This document shows positions 11,084-20,790 of a stretch of DNA of 64,000 nt, piece by piece. Made by a program: the position numbers and the translations under genes. This stretch comes from Ceratorhiza oryzae-sativae (Eukaryota; Basidiomycota; Agaricomycetes; Cantharellales; Ceratobasidiaceae). How positions within the stretch are numbered: position 1 is the first letter of the stretch; each line of letters starts with the position of its first letter. The notes beneath the pieces were generated by a model. It had not been told where the DNA came from, did not search any database, and worked only from the letters and a program-made list of their open reading frames with translations. The stretch lies in NCBI GenBank assembly GCA_030998015.1, contig JARWMV010000244.1, positions 992,001-1,056,000 on the forward strand, in the 5' to 3' direction.

Positions 11084-11085
11084 TA
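11081..11085 (-). promoter_or_regulatory. TAATG stop-start overlap between LINE ORF1 and ORF2
   Basis: On the minus strand the TAA of ORF1 and the ATG of ORF2 share one A. This arrangement is used for termination-reinitiation in several non-LTR elements and would set the ORF1:ORF2 ratio. Confidence 0.7.
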
Positions 11086-13005
11086 AGCGGTGGATGAGGT
11101 GGATGCGATAGAGGAGGGGCTGTGCGGGCGAGGGGGGCGGCTTGGACTATACGCTGGGGTGGGGGCTGATGCGTCGTTTGCTTCAGTCGCGCTCAGATCT
11201 ATTACGCCCGCTTGGCTGTTTCCGTTTGATTTTTCAGTGGCCGTCTTCTGGGCATCATCGGCCTTAGTACGTGCAGCAAAATTTAGACAGGGCTGGTACG
11301 TCTTGGTGTTGCGACTTGGGCGGAAGTTGCTTGTAGGGGCGACCGCGGTCCTGGCTTCGCCGAGGGTGGCAGGGGCTAGACGAACAGAACGGGCACGGGG
11401 GGCGGTGAGTTCAGCCTCCCTCTCTGGGTTGTACAGGAGCGAGGTTGCTTCAGGACGAGTTCGCTTTAGTTTCTCGGATTCGGCTTTGAAAGCTGGGCAC
11501 TTCCGGTCCCAGGAGCAGTGGTCATCCGCATTACAGCTGACACAGTGGGACATTTCGGGTTTGTCGCACTCTAGGCCTTTGTGAGGACCGCCACAGCCAC
11601 TACAGACATCATAAAGGGCCTTGCACTTTACGCCTTTGTGACCGTATTTTTGGCACCTGAAGCACCTCGTGGGTTCTTGGCGGATCATCCGGAAGATGAC
11701 CGGAGCGTTGAGGAGCTGCCCTCCAAGGATGATCAAATCGTCTGCTATTTTTTGGGATCGCAACCACAGCTTGACGACTGCCGTGGTTTGGTCGGGTTTC
11801 CGCAGGTGGGGGGCCTTGTGCCAAGACGCAGAGATGATAGTGCCTTTTTCGAGCTGATTCTCTTCCTCTAAAGCTCGTAGGGAGACGGAGTCTTCTGGGG
11901 TCCAATCAACCGGCGCACACTGAAGTAGGATTACGGCACCCTGTCCATCGCAGGTGACGTCTCCAAATGCCTTCTCGAAAGCCGCCAAAACGCTTGCATG
12001 GCTGAGGAAAGCCGCTTGCGTCCGGTCGGCCATCTCGTAACGGACACCGCCTTTGGCAAGAACACGTGCTGTACGAAAGGTCATGCGGGGGCGGGGTTTC
12101 CCCATGAAGTCAGGAGTAGGGACAAGAGACCTCCAAGCAAAGTCGAAGGCAAGATCCGCCTTGTCTACTAGGGAACGGGCTGAGCAGGCTCCGAGCTTGT
12201 CGGCTGACTCGCGGGAGGAAGGTCTAATGGTGATAGAGGCGCCCTGGGTCTGAGTACGTTTCGCTAGCGCAACTCCCTGTTTAGCCGAAAGGGGCCTGGC
12301 CTGGGGGACAGGAGATCCGGTGGGCGGGCCCCTTGCAGCATCTGCAAAAGTAGGCGGGCCAGGCAACACGGGGCCCGGGGCGTCCGTACTTGCTGCACCT
12401 TTCCAGGTCATGGATTGGTGCAGCTCGATCATAGATTTCTGGGTCTCAATAGACGCAGCCTCCGCAGCACCAGCAGCATCCTGAGATTTTTCGACTAGCG
12501 TAGACAGAGCCCCCAGCTTAGATTCCAGTTCGGCGAGTTTCACAGCGAGGTCGGGGCGGTCAGGTAACTCACCATCTTTCTCGTTCTGTTCCAGCACCTT
12601 ATCTAGCTTCTTCGCCATCATATCCATCTTTTCCGTGTGGTCGCAGGACTCTATCACCCCCGGCAGGAGGAGGGCTACCGAGTTGATGAAAGCGGCTAGG
12701 GTCGAGGATACATCGGGTCGTTCTATGAGTTGGGACAGTATGTCGAGGATTATAGTTGGGGTAACTTGATAGTTTTTGTTCGGCAGTAAGTTCTGGCTGT
12801 GTAGGAAGGCACGGGCGCCAGTAGCGGAGAGGGGGATAACTTTGCGGGGGTCGGGGATGGGAGGGGTGGGTTGATCGGTTGGGCCTAGAGCGGGGTTCGC
12901 GGGGGACTCAGGGTTGCTCGGAGCTGAAACTTTTTGCCTGGACGAGGCAAGGCGTGTGGTTACCCCGAAGGTTGGGGCTGGGATGGGGGATTTTCTTCCA
13001 GACAT
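11083..13005 (-). CDS. LINE ORF1: gag-like RNA-binding protein with zinc knuckles
   Basis: 640 aa from the ATG at 13005 (MSGRKSPIPAPTFG). The frame is open upstream but offers no earlier ATG. ORF1 proteins package LINE RNA into ribonucleoprotein particles. Residues 1-240 are Pro/Ala-rich with a helical stretch; the C-terminal half carries three zinc knuckles in a row at about residues 448-500: CFRCQKYGHKGVKC, CSGCGGPHKGLEC and CVSCNADDHCSWDRKC. The tail is Ser/Pro-rich. Its TAA stop shares its last base with the ATG of ORF2. Confidence 0.92.
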   Translation of the reverse strand: MSGRKSPIPAPTFGVTTRLASSRQKVSAPSNPESPANPALGPTDQPTPPIPDPRKVIPLSATGARAFLHSQNLLPNKNYQVTPTIILDILSQLIERPDVSSTLAAFINSVALLLPGVIESCDHTEKMDMMAKKLDKVLEQNEKDGELPDRPDLAVKLAELESKLGALSTLVEKSQDAAGAAEAASIETQKSMIELHQSMTWKGAASTDAPGPVLPGPPTFADAARGPPTGSPVPQARPLSAKQGVALAKRTQTQGASITIRPSSRESADKLGACSARSLVDKADLAFDFAWRSLVPTPDFMGKPRPRMTFRTARVLAKGGVRYEMADRTQAAFLSHASVLAAFEKAFGDVTCDGQGAVILLQCAPVDWTPEDSVSLRALEEENQLEKGTIISASWHKAPHLRKPDQTTAVVKLWLRSQKIADDLIILGGQLLNAPVIFRMIRQEPTRCFRCQKYGHKGVKCKALYDVCSGCGGPHKGLECDKPEMSHCVSCNADDHCSWDRKCPAFKAESEKLKRTRPEATSLLYNPEREAELTAPRARSVRLAPATLGEARTAVAPTSNFRPSRNTKTYQPCLNFAARTKADDAQKTATEKSNGNSQAGVIDLSATEANDASAPTPAYSPSRPPRPHSPSSIASTSSTA

Positions 13006-13161
13006 CCCGTAAAGCAGAATTAAGCAGAGTATAAAGGGAGCGACAGTGATAGAGATAGACAGCACGGAAAACGAAGTAGTAGAAACCGGAGGAAAAATCG
13101 AGACCAGAAAAGCGACGGGGTCCTAGCGGTGCCAGCTGTGGTGGTTCTCCGTCGACAACCC

Positions 13162-13174
13162 CTTGATAGAACTT
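13162..13174. repeat. LINE target-site duplication, 5' copy
   Basis: CTTGATAGAACTT, identical to 6964-6976. It directly adjoins the 5' end of the LINE. Confidence 0.9.
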
Positions 13175-13900
13175 GAGTAGGGGCCCTTCTAGGACCTGTT
13201 CAACATAATCCTCCCCAGTCATCCCACCAGCACGTTTCTGCTTCAATCCCTCCCCCTTTTTTTCACCAGGTATGATTCAAACAATTGGACCTTTGCACCT
13301 GTCTGCAATAACTGTGGATACCATGAGTGTTTTACACCCACTATGGAAGGTTGGGATGATTGTTGAAGGGAGGTACTCCTCGCCTGGGAGGTGGGTAACC
13401 TGTTTATGCCCTGGGCAGTTGCCAGTCTTGAACGTGGCCTCATCTGACCATGCAACACCTCTCCAGTCCTGCTTGGTGTTGTCCTTAGCCCATGTGAGTT
13501 GCCTAACTGAAGTTCATTTAGGCATAAAGGGCTTGTGGCAAGCAGAGCACCAATGGTACCCATGTTGGTGGGCTATGTTTTGGACTCAGGTCCATTTAAT
13601 CCCTCCAAGTATATCAGCCATGGTCTTATATGAGTCAAACTGATGCTTTTTAAGAGTGTTGATTACCCTGCACTCAGTACAGGATGTAATGACTCAAGGG
13701 TGCCCAGCACAAGGGAGAGATTTATGGGTTTTGAATTTTTTGAACCTCTGTACAGTTTTCCATACACCCAGTATAGAAAGGCTAGTTTTCTCTGCAATTT
13801 GAGGATAATTAAGACCAGCATCATAGTATGCAAGTATATGGCCATGGTCAAACTCAGAATACTCAGTGACACTGCAGTTAGGCATGATATGAGGCAAGAG
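13162..13900 (-). pseudogene. Tc1/mariner transposase, N-terminal part
   Basis: The minus strand opens MPNCSVTEYSEFDHGHILAY with a helix-turn-helix region (NYPQIAEKTSLSILGVWKTV), continues through RQLTWAKDNTKQDW and VAWSDEATFKTG (first catalytic Asp region), and reaches GGMTGEDYVEQVLEGPLLKF just before the LINE insertion. Stops, including one near 13285, show decay. The continuation lies at 6640-6963. Confidence 0.8.
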
Positions 13901-13927
13901 GTATGATTTTCACACAATCATGTGAAG

Positions 13928-13954
13928 AATTTCCACACTTAGTGTCACCACAAG
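13928..13954 (-). repeat. Right terminal inverted repeat of Tc1/mariner element
   Basis: The reverse complement of 13928-13954 reads CTTGTGGTGACACTAAGTG and on, and pairs with 6485-6511. TA follows at 13955-13956. Confidence 0.85.
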
Positions 13955-13956
13955 TA

Positions 13957-16900
13957 CAGCCACCTGCCAGCCAATCACACATTAATTGAATTTGCTTGAT
14001 GAAAACTGGGAAACTCTACCCCAAAATAGCCTCAGCTCATGTGTTGGGAGTGTGGCCTACAACAAACAAACCAGACAGTAAGTCTGCATGAATGGGCAAC
14101 AGAATGCAAAGGACCAGCAATGCACATCCTTTTTCAGATACAACTGAATAAGGATTGGGTCTGACTCTCTGTAGGATCAATCAATTAGCTGCTCAAGGGG
14201 GGGTAAACAAATTTTATCAATAACCACTTTAAATAGAAGATACAATTAACAAAAAAGTGTTGGAATGCAGATCTTGAAGCATGCATTCCCCCAGAAAGAA
14301 TAACAGAGTTTGAACCCTTGGACAACCTGCCAAATGTGTGACCACATTAAGCTTTCCAGATAATCCCAATTCTCAACACCACTCCATATGTTAGGGGAGC
14401 TGTCATGCCCACAGCAAGCTTCACACAAGTGATCTTGGTAGCCTTGAACTCAAAGGTGGTAGGTGAGCTTGACAATGAATTTAGGTGGACAATCCAAGGG
14501 CAAGCTCAGGGTGACAGAAGGTGGAGCCATTTGCTTGACTAGAAGCTTGAGATACCACAGAATGGGCATCCTTTTCACCCACCTGAGGAGTATGAGTCCA
14601 GGTAAGAGCCCCCACAATGTGCTGATAGACATCTCCCATGTTAGCCTCTCCAGTTCCTTAATCCAGCTCCTGAGTTTGATAGCCCTACATGCATGGTTAC
14701 CCAAGCATGCAGGCACATTATCATACCTGGAAGCCTCACCTTGGCATCAAGCTATACAGGGAGGAAAGACTTATATGCTTCTTGGCCCCAGCTATAGTCT
14801 GGTTCAGTAGGCAGGGGGGGGGGTGAGGGACAGGCTGGGCATTTCAGGCAGGGGCTGAGGCCCCCTTGGTTGGGTGCATGCAGGGCAAGGGGCCATAGGA
14901 CTGTTGAAGGTATGCTCAGTTTTGGTCAGTAAGCAGATGATCTGGGTTCTGGGAGGGGGTAACATAGGAATTGCCTGGGGAGGTCATCAAGGGGGAAACC
15001 ATGAGGTCAGGCAGGGAAGTGAGTCAATGAGGAAAGCCTCAACACATAGTTGTAGCCAAAGAATAAATAGCCAGTGGTATATTTTGTCAGCTCTTGACAA
15101 ATGGATCAAGGCTGAATGGGTTATGGTTATCTACAAAACATGACTATCTACTCAACAATCTACTCACACAGTCTTTTCTGGCACATATCATGCCCCAGGG
15201 TATCATGTCTGTTGTCATAACCTCTGAGAGCAGTTGTTGGACTTTGCTTTACAAGTGGCTAATGCCCTTTACTGGGTCTGGACTATGTCCTGACTACTGC
15301 TGATGCATGGCTTGTCTGGGCTTGATGCCTTGTGTGTGTCTACCATCTTGTGGCTTGACACCATATGCACTTATGTGCTCATGGCTGATGGACACCTGTC
15401 ACTAAATAAGCGACTGTGGACAGCAGCTAAGTCAGATGCTTAGTGCTGGGGCTTGTGACATGGCCTTGACTCAAGGCCCTTCTAGCTGTTACTTAAGCTA
15501 ATAAGTCATCTAGGGACTGGTTCTCACACAAGGTGCTTTAGAGGGGAATTGACAAGGTAGAGCAAGCTGGGGTAGACCAGCTTGCTCTCCTTGCTCTTAT
15601 ACTATTCTAACCAAGGGAGTGACTAAGTGTAAATGCAGAATGAGTAAGAATGAATGGCAGTGATCAGTCAGCCAGTTACTAATGATAGTACATCCATCAG
15701 TCAGCAAGTAACTAATAATAGTAGCACAAGTAAGGTGAATGGCAGTGATCAGTAAGTGAGCAACTAATAATAGGACAAGGCTCAGGAAGCAGGTGGAGGT
15801 GCTTACTCATGAAAGGAAGGTGGTCAAGCCATGAGACAAATGTGGTGGACAAAGGGAAGAAAAATGATGGTTAGCCACAAGACCTTGATTGTGGCTCATG
15901 ACATCTGTCCTTCAACCACTTTCCAGCCTTCTTGACACTCCTCACCAGTTGTGTGATCAGGAACTTGGGAGACAATGAGAAGGGAACAGTGGGGATGGAC
16001 AGGGGAATAAGTGAGCTGAGGGATACCAAAGCCCAGAAGGAGTCAACAGTTGCAAGAGAGTGAACTCTTGTGCTGCAGAGTGAGTGTTAGCTTCTCCAGT
16101 ACCCACTGAAGTTGCCAAAGGGGACTCACATTGTGTTCCAGGTTGGAAATCCAATGCCTTTCAGTGCTATGAACCCAGGCAGTAACTGCAGTGCAGCCAG
16201 GGTATTGTGCACAGTGATTAAATTTGCAAAAAAAACACATATTGTTCAAACAATGAAGGGAGGGGGGGTAATATTGCAGGGGGCCTGTAACATGAGTCAG
16301 AGCTTCAGATTTATGGTCTATTCCTCCAGCAGGCACGTTGTAGGCCTGCATCAGTTGAATGGAGCACCAAAACAGAGTTGAACCCCTCAGTCCAAATCAA
16401 GACCTAGCCTTTATAGTGTGTCCAATAGTATTGCACTTGACAAGTCAATACTCTGCAGAGTTTGTTTAAACTCTTATACTGATCTCTTGTCTATAACAGT
16501 TGCAGCATCACTAGCACTAGCATGTTGAGCCAGATGAAGAAGCCTACCTTGAGTCAAAAATGGCATATGATCCACCCACTGGCAGAATTGCTTCCTTACC
16601 CTACAAAGGCTTAATTAAAATCATGCAGCTTGGAAGGCACAACTGTGTGGGGCAACTGCCAGGAGCTGAGGAGACAAGAGTGTGATTGGAGAAAATTGGA
16701 ATGGATTAGGTAAACAGTGGGATGTACAGCAGGGAGTGAACATGTGCAGGATAGGCAATGAGAGAGTGGGTGAGAAACACTAGATTGATCCAGAACACAG
16801 ACAAACAATCATTGTCACAGTTAGTCTTGTTGAAGGGTTGGAATGAAATATCATTGTAGCAAAGCAGTTGTGCATCATATAGCATGCAGCCTGCATAGTA

Positions 16901-17173
16901 ATTTTGGAGTATTGAGCCATCCAGCAGGGCAAGATGGTATTGTCACTCAACATGAATGACATACCCAGGAAAATATGATATTCAAGATGATAGCTAGCCA
17001 AATGGCCACTGCCAATTGAGTGGGGCAGCAGTTGGCTTTTCAACTTTGTGTTCTTCTGTAAATATTGGTATGTTATATCATAAAAATGACAGCATTGGGG
17101 ATAGGGATGCAAAGTGGTGGAAAGTGTTAAGATTACAGGACCAAGCATACATGACCAAACTCCAGGGGCATAT
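13957..17173. repeat. CpG-depleted decayed repeat DNA
   Basis: Across 13957-17700 I can find only three CpG dinucleotides (near 15401, 16337, 17689), although G and C are not rare. Frames on both strands are short and interrupted; none gives a family I recognise. Several poly-G tracts and TG/CA-rich stretches are present. This is best read as old transposon DNA in which methylated CpG has mutated to TpG/CpA. Confidence 0.7.
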
Positions 17174-17359
17174 CTCAGCCAATCCCTGAAAATCTAGTTA
17201 GCACATGATAATGCCCTGGTGTCTAAGTATGTTTCTGAGCACTAACCAAATGCTGATAGCACTGGTAGCCTGTGCTACTTTGGATCTAGCAAGTGCTGGA
17301 AGCCTACTTAGATCTGTGGAGCTAGTATATGCTAACTAGATTTTCAGGGTTTGGCTGAG
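17174..17359. repeat. Foldback MITE, copy 1
   Basis: A 186-bp element opening CTCAGCCAATCCCTGAAAAT and closing ATTTTCAGGGTTTGGCTGAG, so the ends are inverted repeats of about 30 nt. The interior is also an imperfect palindrome (CTGAGCACTAACC near one side, a matching GCTAGTATATGCTAAC near the other). Related copies are at 18201-18380 and 48469-48654. This copy has no CpG. Confidence 0.8.
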
Positions 17360-18200
17360 TACCCCTGGTCACACCCTACTCCAGTGTTGAGAAGAAGCTG
17401 AAACATCATTGAAGGAGATACAAACTGAATTTCCAACTGCACCATCAACTGGAATGAACAGGCTGAATCTATAGAAATCATATTTGTACATACATAAATA
17501 ATCATATGGTTTGTGCTACAACAGTTGCATACCCAAAGGCACTACCAAGATACTATGAATGAGAGCACATGTATTCTATATTGTTCTATGCATTCATGAA
17601 TATAACCCCTATTGTGTATAAAAGGGGTGCTTTTGGTCCCATAGCTAGCCAGCATTTAACATAGCCTTTCCATTGGTGAAGCACACATGCGCTTTTAGCA
17701 TTGTCTTGAGCACACTACACATTGGATATATATTGTATTTGTAGCTATATATACAAATTTTCTATAGAATTCCCAGTTGGGGCATCCAAGGATGCTGAGC
17801 TTCCTATGCCTGTGTAAATAGTAATTGTTCCTTCATTAGACACTTTGACCATTTCATCATTCATGTTTTCGGTAGAACTCTGAGCCTTAATGTGCCCTGC
17901 TGTTTGTTGGTCAGTAGGATGTACTCCAGTAGCAGTGTCAGAGTCCATGGTGGCCTTCAAGTGTTGTGTTGAGTCTTAGCTGTGTCATATCATGTGTTTC
18001 CCCCAGTGGCTTGTATGTTAGCTGCATGAGCTTCAGATATTGCATACACAAAGCATCACGGAATCAATCATTGCTGTGAAATTTGAGATGTGATTTGATG
18101 GTATGCCCAGCCCCAGAGGCAGAAGCAAGGTCAAGGGGCCCGGGCTGGGCCGCTTTTCATTTATATTGTTGGGGCAATTTGGGACCCAGGCACTTATGCA
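17360..18200. other. Repeat-derived spacer, no supported gene
   Basis: The CpG-poor block ends around 17,700-17,860. A minus-strand frame 17960-17745 (opening MKATMDSDTATG) is open for 71 codons, but I recognise nothing in it. It may be a leftover from the repeat. Confidence 0.4.
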
Positions 18201-18380
18201 CTCGCCCAATCCCTGAGAGTCTCGTTGGCACCTGATGATACCTCAGTGCCTAGCGATACTTCTGAGCATTAACTGGATACTGGTAGCACCGGTAGCCCAT
18301 TCTACTTGGGATCTAAGAGCTCAAAAGCTTAGACCTATGGAGCTAGTATATGCTAGTTAGATTTTTGGGGTTTGGCTGAG
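18201..18380. repeat. Foldback MITE, copy 2
   Basis: A 180-bp relative of copy 1: begins CTCGCCCAATCCCTGAGAG and ends TTTTTGGGGTTTGGCTGAG. It keeps several CpGs, for example CACCGG where copy 1 has CACTGG. Confidence 0.75.
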
Positions 18381-18835
18381 CAGACTGCTGGTTGGGCTGT
18401 TCAACACGTCCACAAGAGCTCCCAGAGGAAGATTTGTTTCAACGTTCTCAACACTCTCAACACGTTCATGATACTTTGGTGGACAGAAACTTGTTTTCTT
18501 GATGTGTGATCAAAGGCACAAACTAAGCCTCCTGCCTTGGCCAAAAGCCAATTCACTAGCTAGAACTCCAGTTCTAGCTGAGCTGAACGAGCTCTCGCTG
18601 GATTAAGTTGGCACGTGCTACTGGTGCTCATTTGGCTTATTCAGACACTATGATCTAAATAGCTCTAACTTGCAGATCGGCTTTGGACGAGTACGCATTC
18701 ATACTCACGATACACGTTAGCTGTGCTTTATGGTGAGAGAAATAATAGACATTTACGTCTCCCGGAAGTTCAACTAGCCAGACACAAGATATCAGATTCG
18801 TACAAAGTTACATGCGCGAGTCAAAGTAACTATGT
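18381..18835. other. Intergenic, no gene seen
   Basis: Downstream of the secreted-protein gene on the minus strand. It probably holds that gene's 3' UTR; nothing else is visible. Confidence 0.4.
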
Positions 18836-19407
18836 TTACGGTGATTTGACTATATAAGTGGGCTGACAACCCCTACTCGCTTTAGCGTCAACCACGATTA
18901 CGGGAAGTTTATCGGTAGTATCGCGGCAAATCCACCACTTGCCCTTATAGACATCATGAAGGGCGAAAACAGTGCCGTTAACCAAGCCGTACCCGTAGAA
19001 TCCGGCGAGTTGATCGCGGATGTCAAGGGGTTCGTCTGGGGACGGATAGAGCACGCCAAATGGAGCTGTGCCGCCAGGGAAGCCGTCCGGACCTATCGTG
19101 TGAATGTAAGTAAAAGCTTCACACCATATTACAGTTTTCATAACTTACGAGTATATGTCCAAAGTGATGTACCCCACAGCGTGAGCTTCACTCCGGGGGA
19201 CTTGGTTTGAGTAAAATGTAACGACCCGGTCTTGTTGTAATCCGTGGAATATAAAGCGAGGTTTCCGGTTGGCACAATGGGGGTTTTGAGGCTGTCCGTG
19301 GTAACGAGTTTAAACTCCGCGAGAGTTTCCACAGTCTCTGCAGAGACATAGTGGATCGCTGCACCCAGATAAATTGGGAGCAAAGAGAGGACGGAAGAGA
19401 ATCTCAT
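18836..19407 (-). CDS. Small secreted protein of unknown function
   Basis: 171 aa from two exons, 19407-19149 and 19092-18836, joined by a 56-nt GT-AG intron that keeps frame. It starts MRFSSVLSLLPIYLGAAIHY, a classic signal peptide ending near VSA at residue 23. The mature part contains LAEFKLVTTDSLKTPIVPTG, then FPGGTAPFGVLYPS, a likely glycosylation site NGT, a KGKWWICRD segment and a C-terminal GCQPTYIVKSP. Only two Cys lie in the mature chain, possibly one disulfide. A TATA motif lies about 60 nt upstream. I recognise no family; a secreted or effector-like protein is a reasonable guess but not shown. Its upstream region is present twice. Confidence 0.7.
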
Positions 19408-19465
19408 TGTGGAATGTGTTGAGCGAGTGAGGCGATGGGTGCAGAACCCATGCAGTATAAAGCCT

Positions 19466-19475
19466 CTTATATAGA
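19466..19475 (-). promoter_or_regulatory. TATA box of the secreted-protein gene
   Basis: The minus strand reads TCTATATAAG, about 60 nt upstream of the ATG at 19407. Confidence 0.5.
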
Positions 19476-19489
19476 GGCGGGTGCGGACC

Positions 19490-20018
19490 ACACATGCGGG
19501 AACTGTCCCTGAGAAAACAAGAAGGACAACCTAAAAGCACCTGAGCATGCATGCAAGAACTTTCTGCCTTAACATCGCTGTGGACGGGAATTTGAGAACG
19601 CATACATCATGCAGAAGAGACGATGTCGCCCTCCCCCCAAAAAAATTAATCTCGGTGGCAGAAAAGAACTCAGAGCCATAGCGGCCGCTGTGAAAAACAT
19701 TCTCCGAGAGGGAAACATGATGTGTCAAACTCCCTACTACAATACGTATTCGTGGTGTTAGTAACCCGGTGATGTGGGGGGGGGGCGAAATTATATCACT
19801 TTGGTTCAACGAGTCACCATTTGAATAGTCGAACAAAAAAACTAATGCCGCTCTAAGCCAATTACATATTTTGTACCCATTTCTGGTCGATGCTTGTTGA
19901 CTCAGCCAAAATGACGCTAAATGTGCGTGTGACTTCTACTGGGGAATCCATCAGATGATGAACGGTGCGGTAACCCCTTCTGGAAGCGCACTCATGGCGA
20001 TTCCGATGCACTGATGCG
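19490..20018. repeat. Direct repeat A (upstream region of the secreted-protein gene)
   Basis: About 0.5 kb that recurs at 20268-20790 in the same orientation, offset by about 778 bp at its start. Shared blocks include GGGAACTGTCCCTGAGAAAA, TAATCTCGGTGGCAGAAAAG and the GCACTCAT..GGCGA block near the far end. Confidence 0.75.
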
Positions 20019-20267
20019 TTCGTAAGCTTCCAAGTAGATCTTTACGGTAATTTGCTTACGCGAAAGTCAGAACCAGATTACATGCGCATGATTCACACAT
20101 CAGCGTTAACCCGCCGTGCTTGGCAAACGGAGCAGACAACAGCCCTGTCGCACTAAGCCCCACAGACGTCATTAAAAAGGAATCAATTTATAAGTAGAAT
20201 CAATTGGAAGCGTTTACGCTCTAAGGTTGCAGTGTAAACCACCTTATAGAGAGGCACCTTATACAAC

Positions 20268-20790
20268 ACCCCTGCGGGAACTGTCCCTGAGAAAACAGGA
20301 AGGACCGCCTGAAAACACCTGAGCATGTGTGCAAGAGCTTTCTGCCTCAACATGTCTGGGACAGGAATTTGAGAACTAATACATCGTGCACAAGAGACGA
20401 TGTTGCCCCCCAAAAAATAATCTCGGTGGCAGAAAAGAACTCAGAACTAGAGCGTCTGCTGTCACAAAATTCTCCCGGAGGGAACGTGGAGTGCTCAACT
20501 TCCTACGTATGGCATGTACTTGTCGTGTTTGTTGCTCGGTCATGTAGGAGGCGAAACCGTGTCACCCTGACTCAATCTGCCACCGTTGAGATAGTTGAGC
20601 AAAAACAAATCGATATCACTTTCAGCGAATGATACAATTTACACCCGTCTCTGGTCGATATTTGCGAACTTAGCCAAGGTGACATGGAGTCGACGCGTGA
20701 CTCTCACTGAGGAGTCCATTGGATGGGATGCCTGCTACAACAACTCCCTTTCGAAACCGCACTCATTGGCGAGTCCGATGAGACCGCTGG
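20268..20790. repeat. Direct repeat B (orphan upstream copy)
   Basis: The second copy of the region upstream of the secreted-protein gene, diverged by many substitutions and small indels. No coding sequence follows it, so the duplication covers regulatory DNA only, or a duplicated gene has been lost between 20018 and 20268. Confidence 0.7.

Larger units (their letters stand above)
6977..13161 (-). mobile_element. Full-length Tad/I-like non-LTR retrotransposon (LINE)
   Basis: A 6.2-kb LINE on the minus strand inserted into the Tc1/mariner transposase. Its ends are set by the perfect 13-bp target duplication (6964-6976 and 13162-13174) and a 3' poly(A) tail visible as the T-run 6975-6987. It carries a short 5' UTR (13006-13161), ORF1 (gag-like), ORF2 (endonuclease, reverse transcriptase, RNase H) and a 3' UTR of about 0.2 kb. 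Both ORFs are open end to end. The perfect duplication and CpG-rich sequence point to a recent insertion. Clade placement (Tad1-like or related) is from domain order and the fungal context, not from a tree. Confidence 0.93.
6483..13956 (-). mobile_element. Tc1/mariner-type DNA transposon, split by a LINE
   Basis: The element runs 6485-13954 and is flanked by TA on both sides (6483-6484 and 13955-13956), the TA target duplication expected for Tc1/mariner. Terminal inverted repeats of about 25-28 bp share GTGGTGACACTAAGTGTGGA. Removing the inserted LINE (6977-13161) and one copy of its target duplication leaves a 1.27-kb element. The transposase is on the minus strand. Frameshifts and stops mark it as inactive. 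Confidence 0.88.

Noticed and set aside
11090..11584. 164-codon plus-strand frame within the LINE
   Set aside because: Antisense to ORF1 zinc-knuckle and tail coding sequence; no motif.
12908..13246. A separate 112-codon gene across the LINE 5' end
   Set aside because: It is a chimera: its first part is the Tc1/mariner transposase and the rest is LINE 5' UTR and ORF1 in another frame. It also lacks an ATG.
15600..15790. CRISPR-like spaced repeats (CAGTGATCAGT, ACTAATAATAG)
   Set aside because: Short imperfect repeats in decayed fungal repeat DNA, irregular spacing, and CRISPR arrays do not occur in fungal nuclear genomes.
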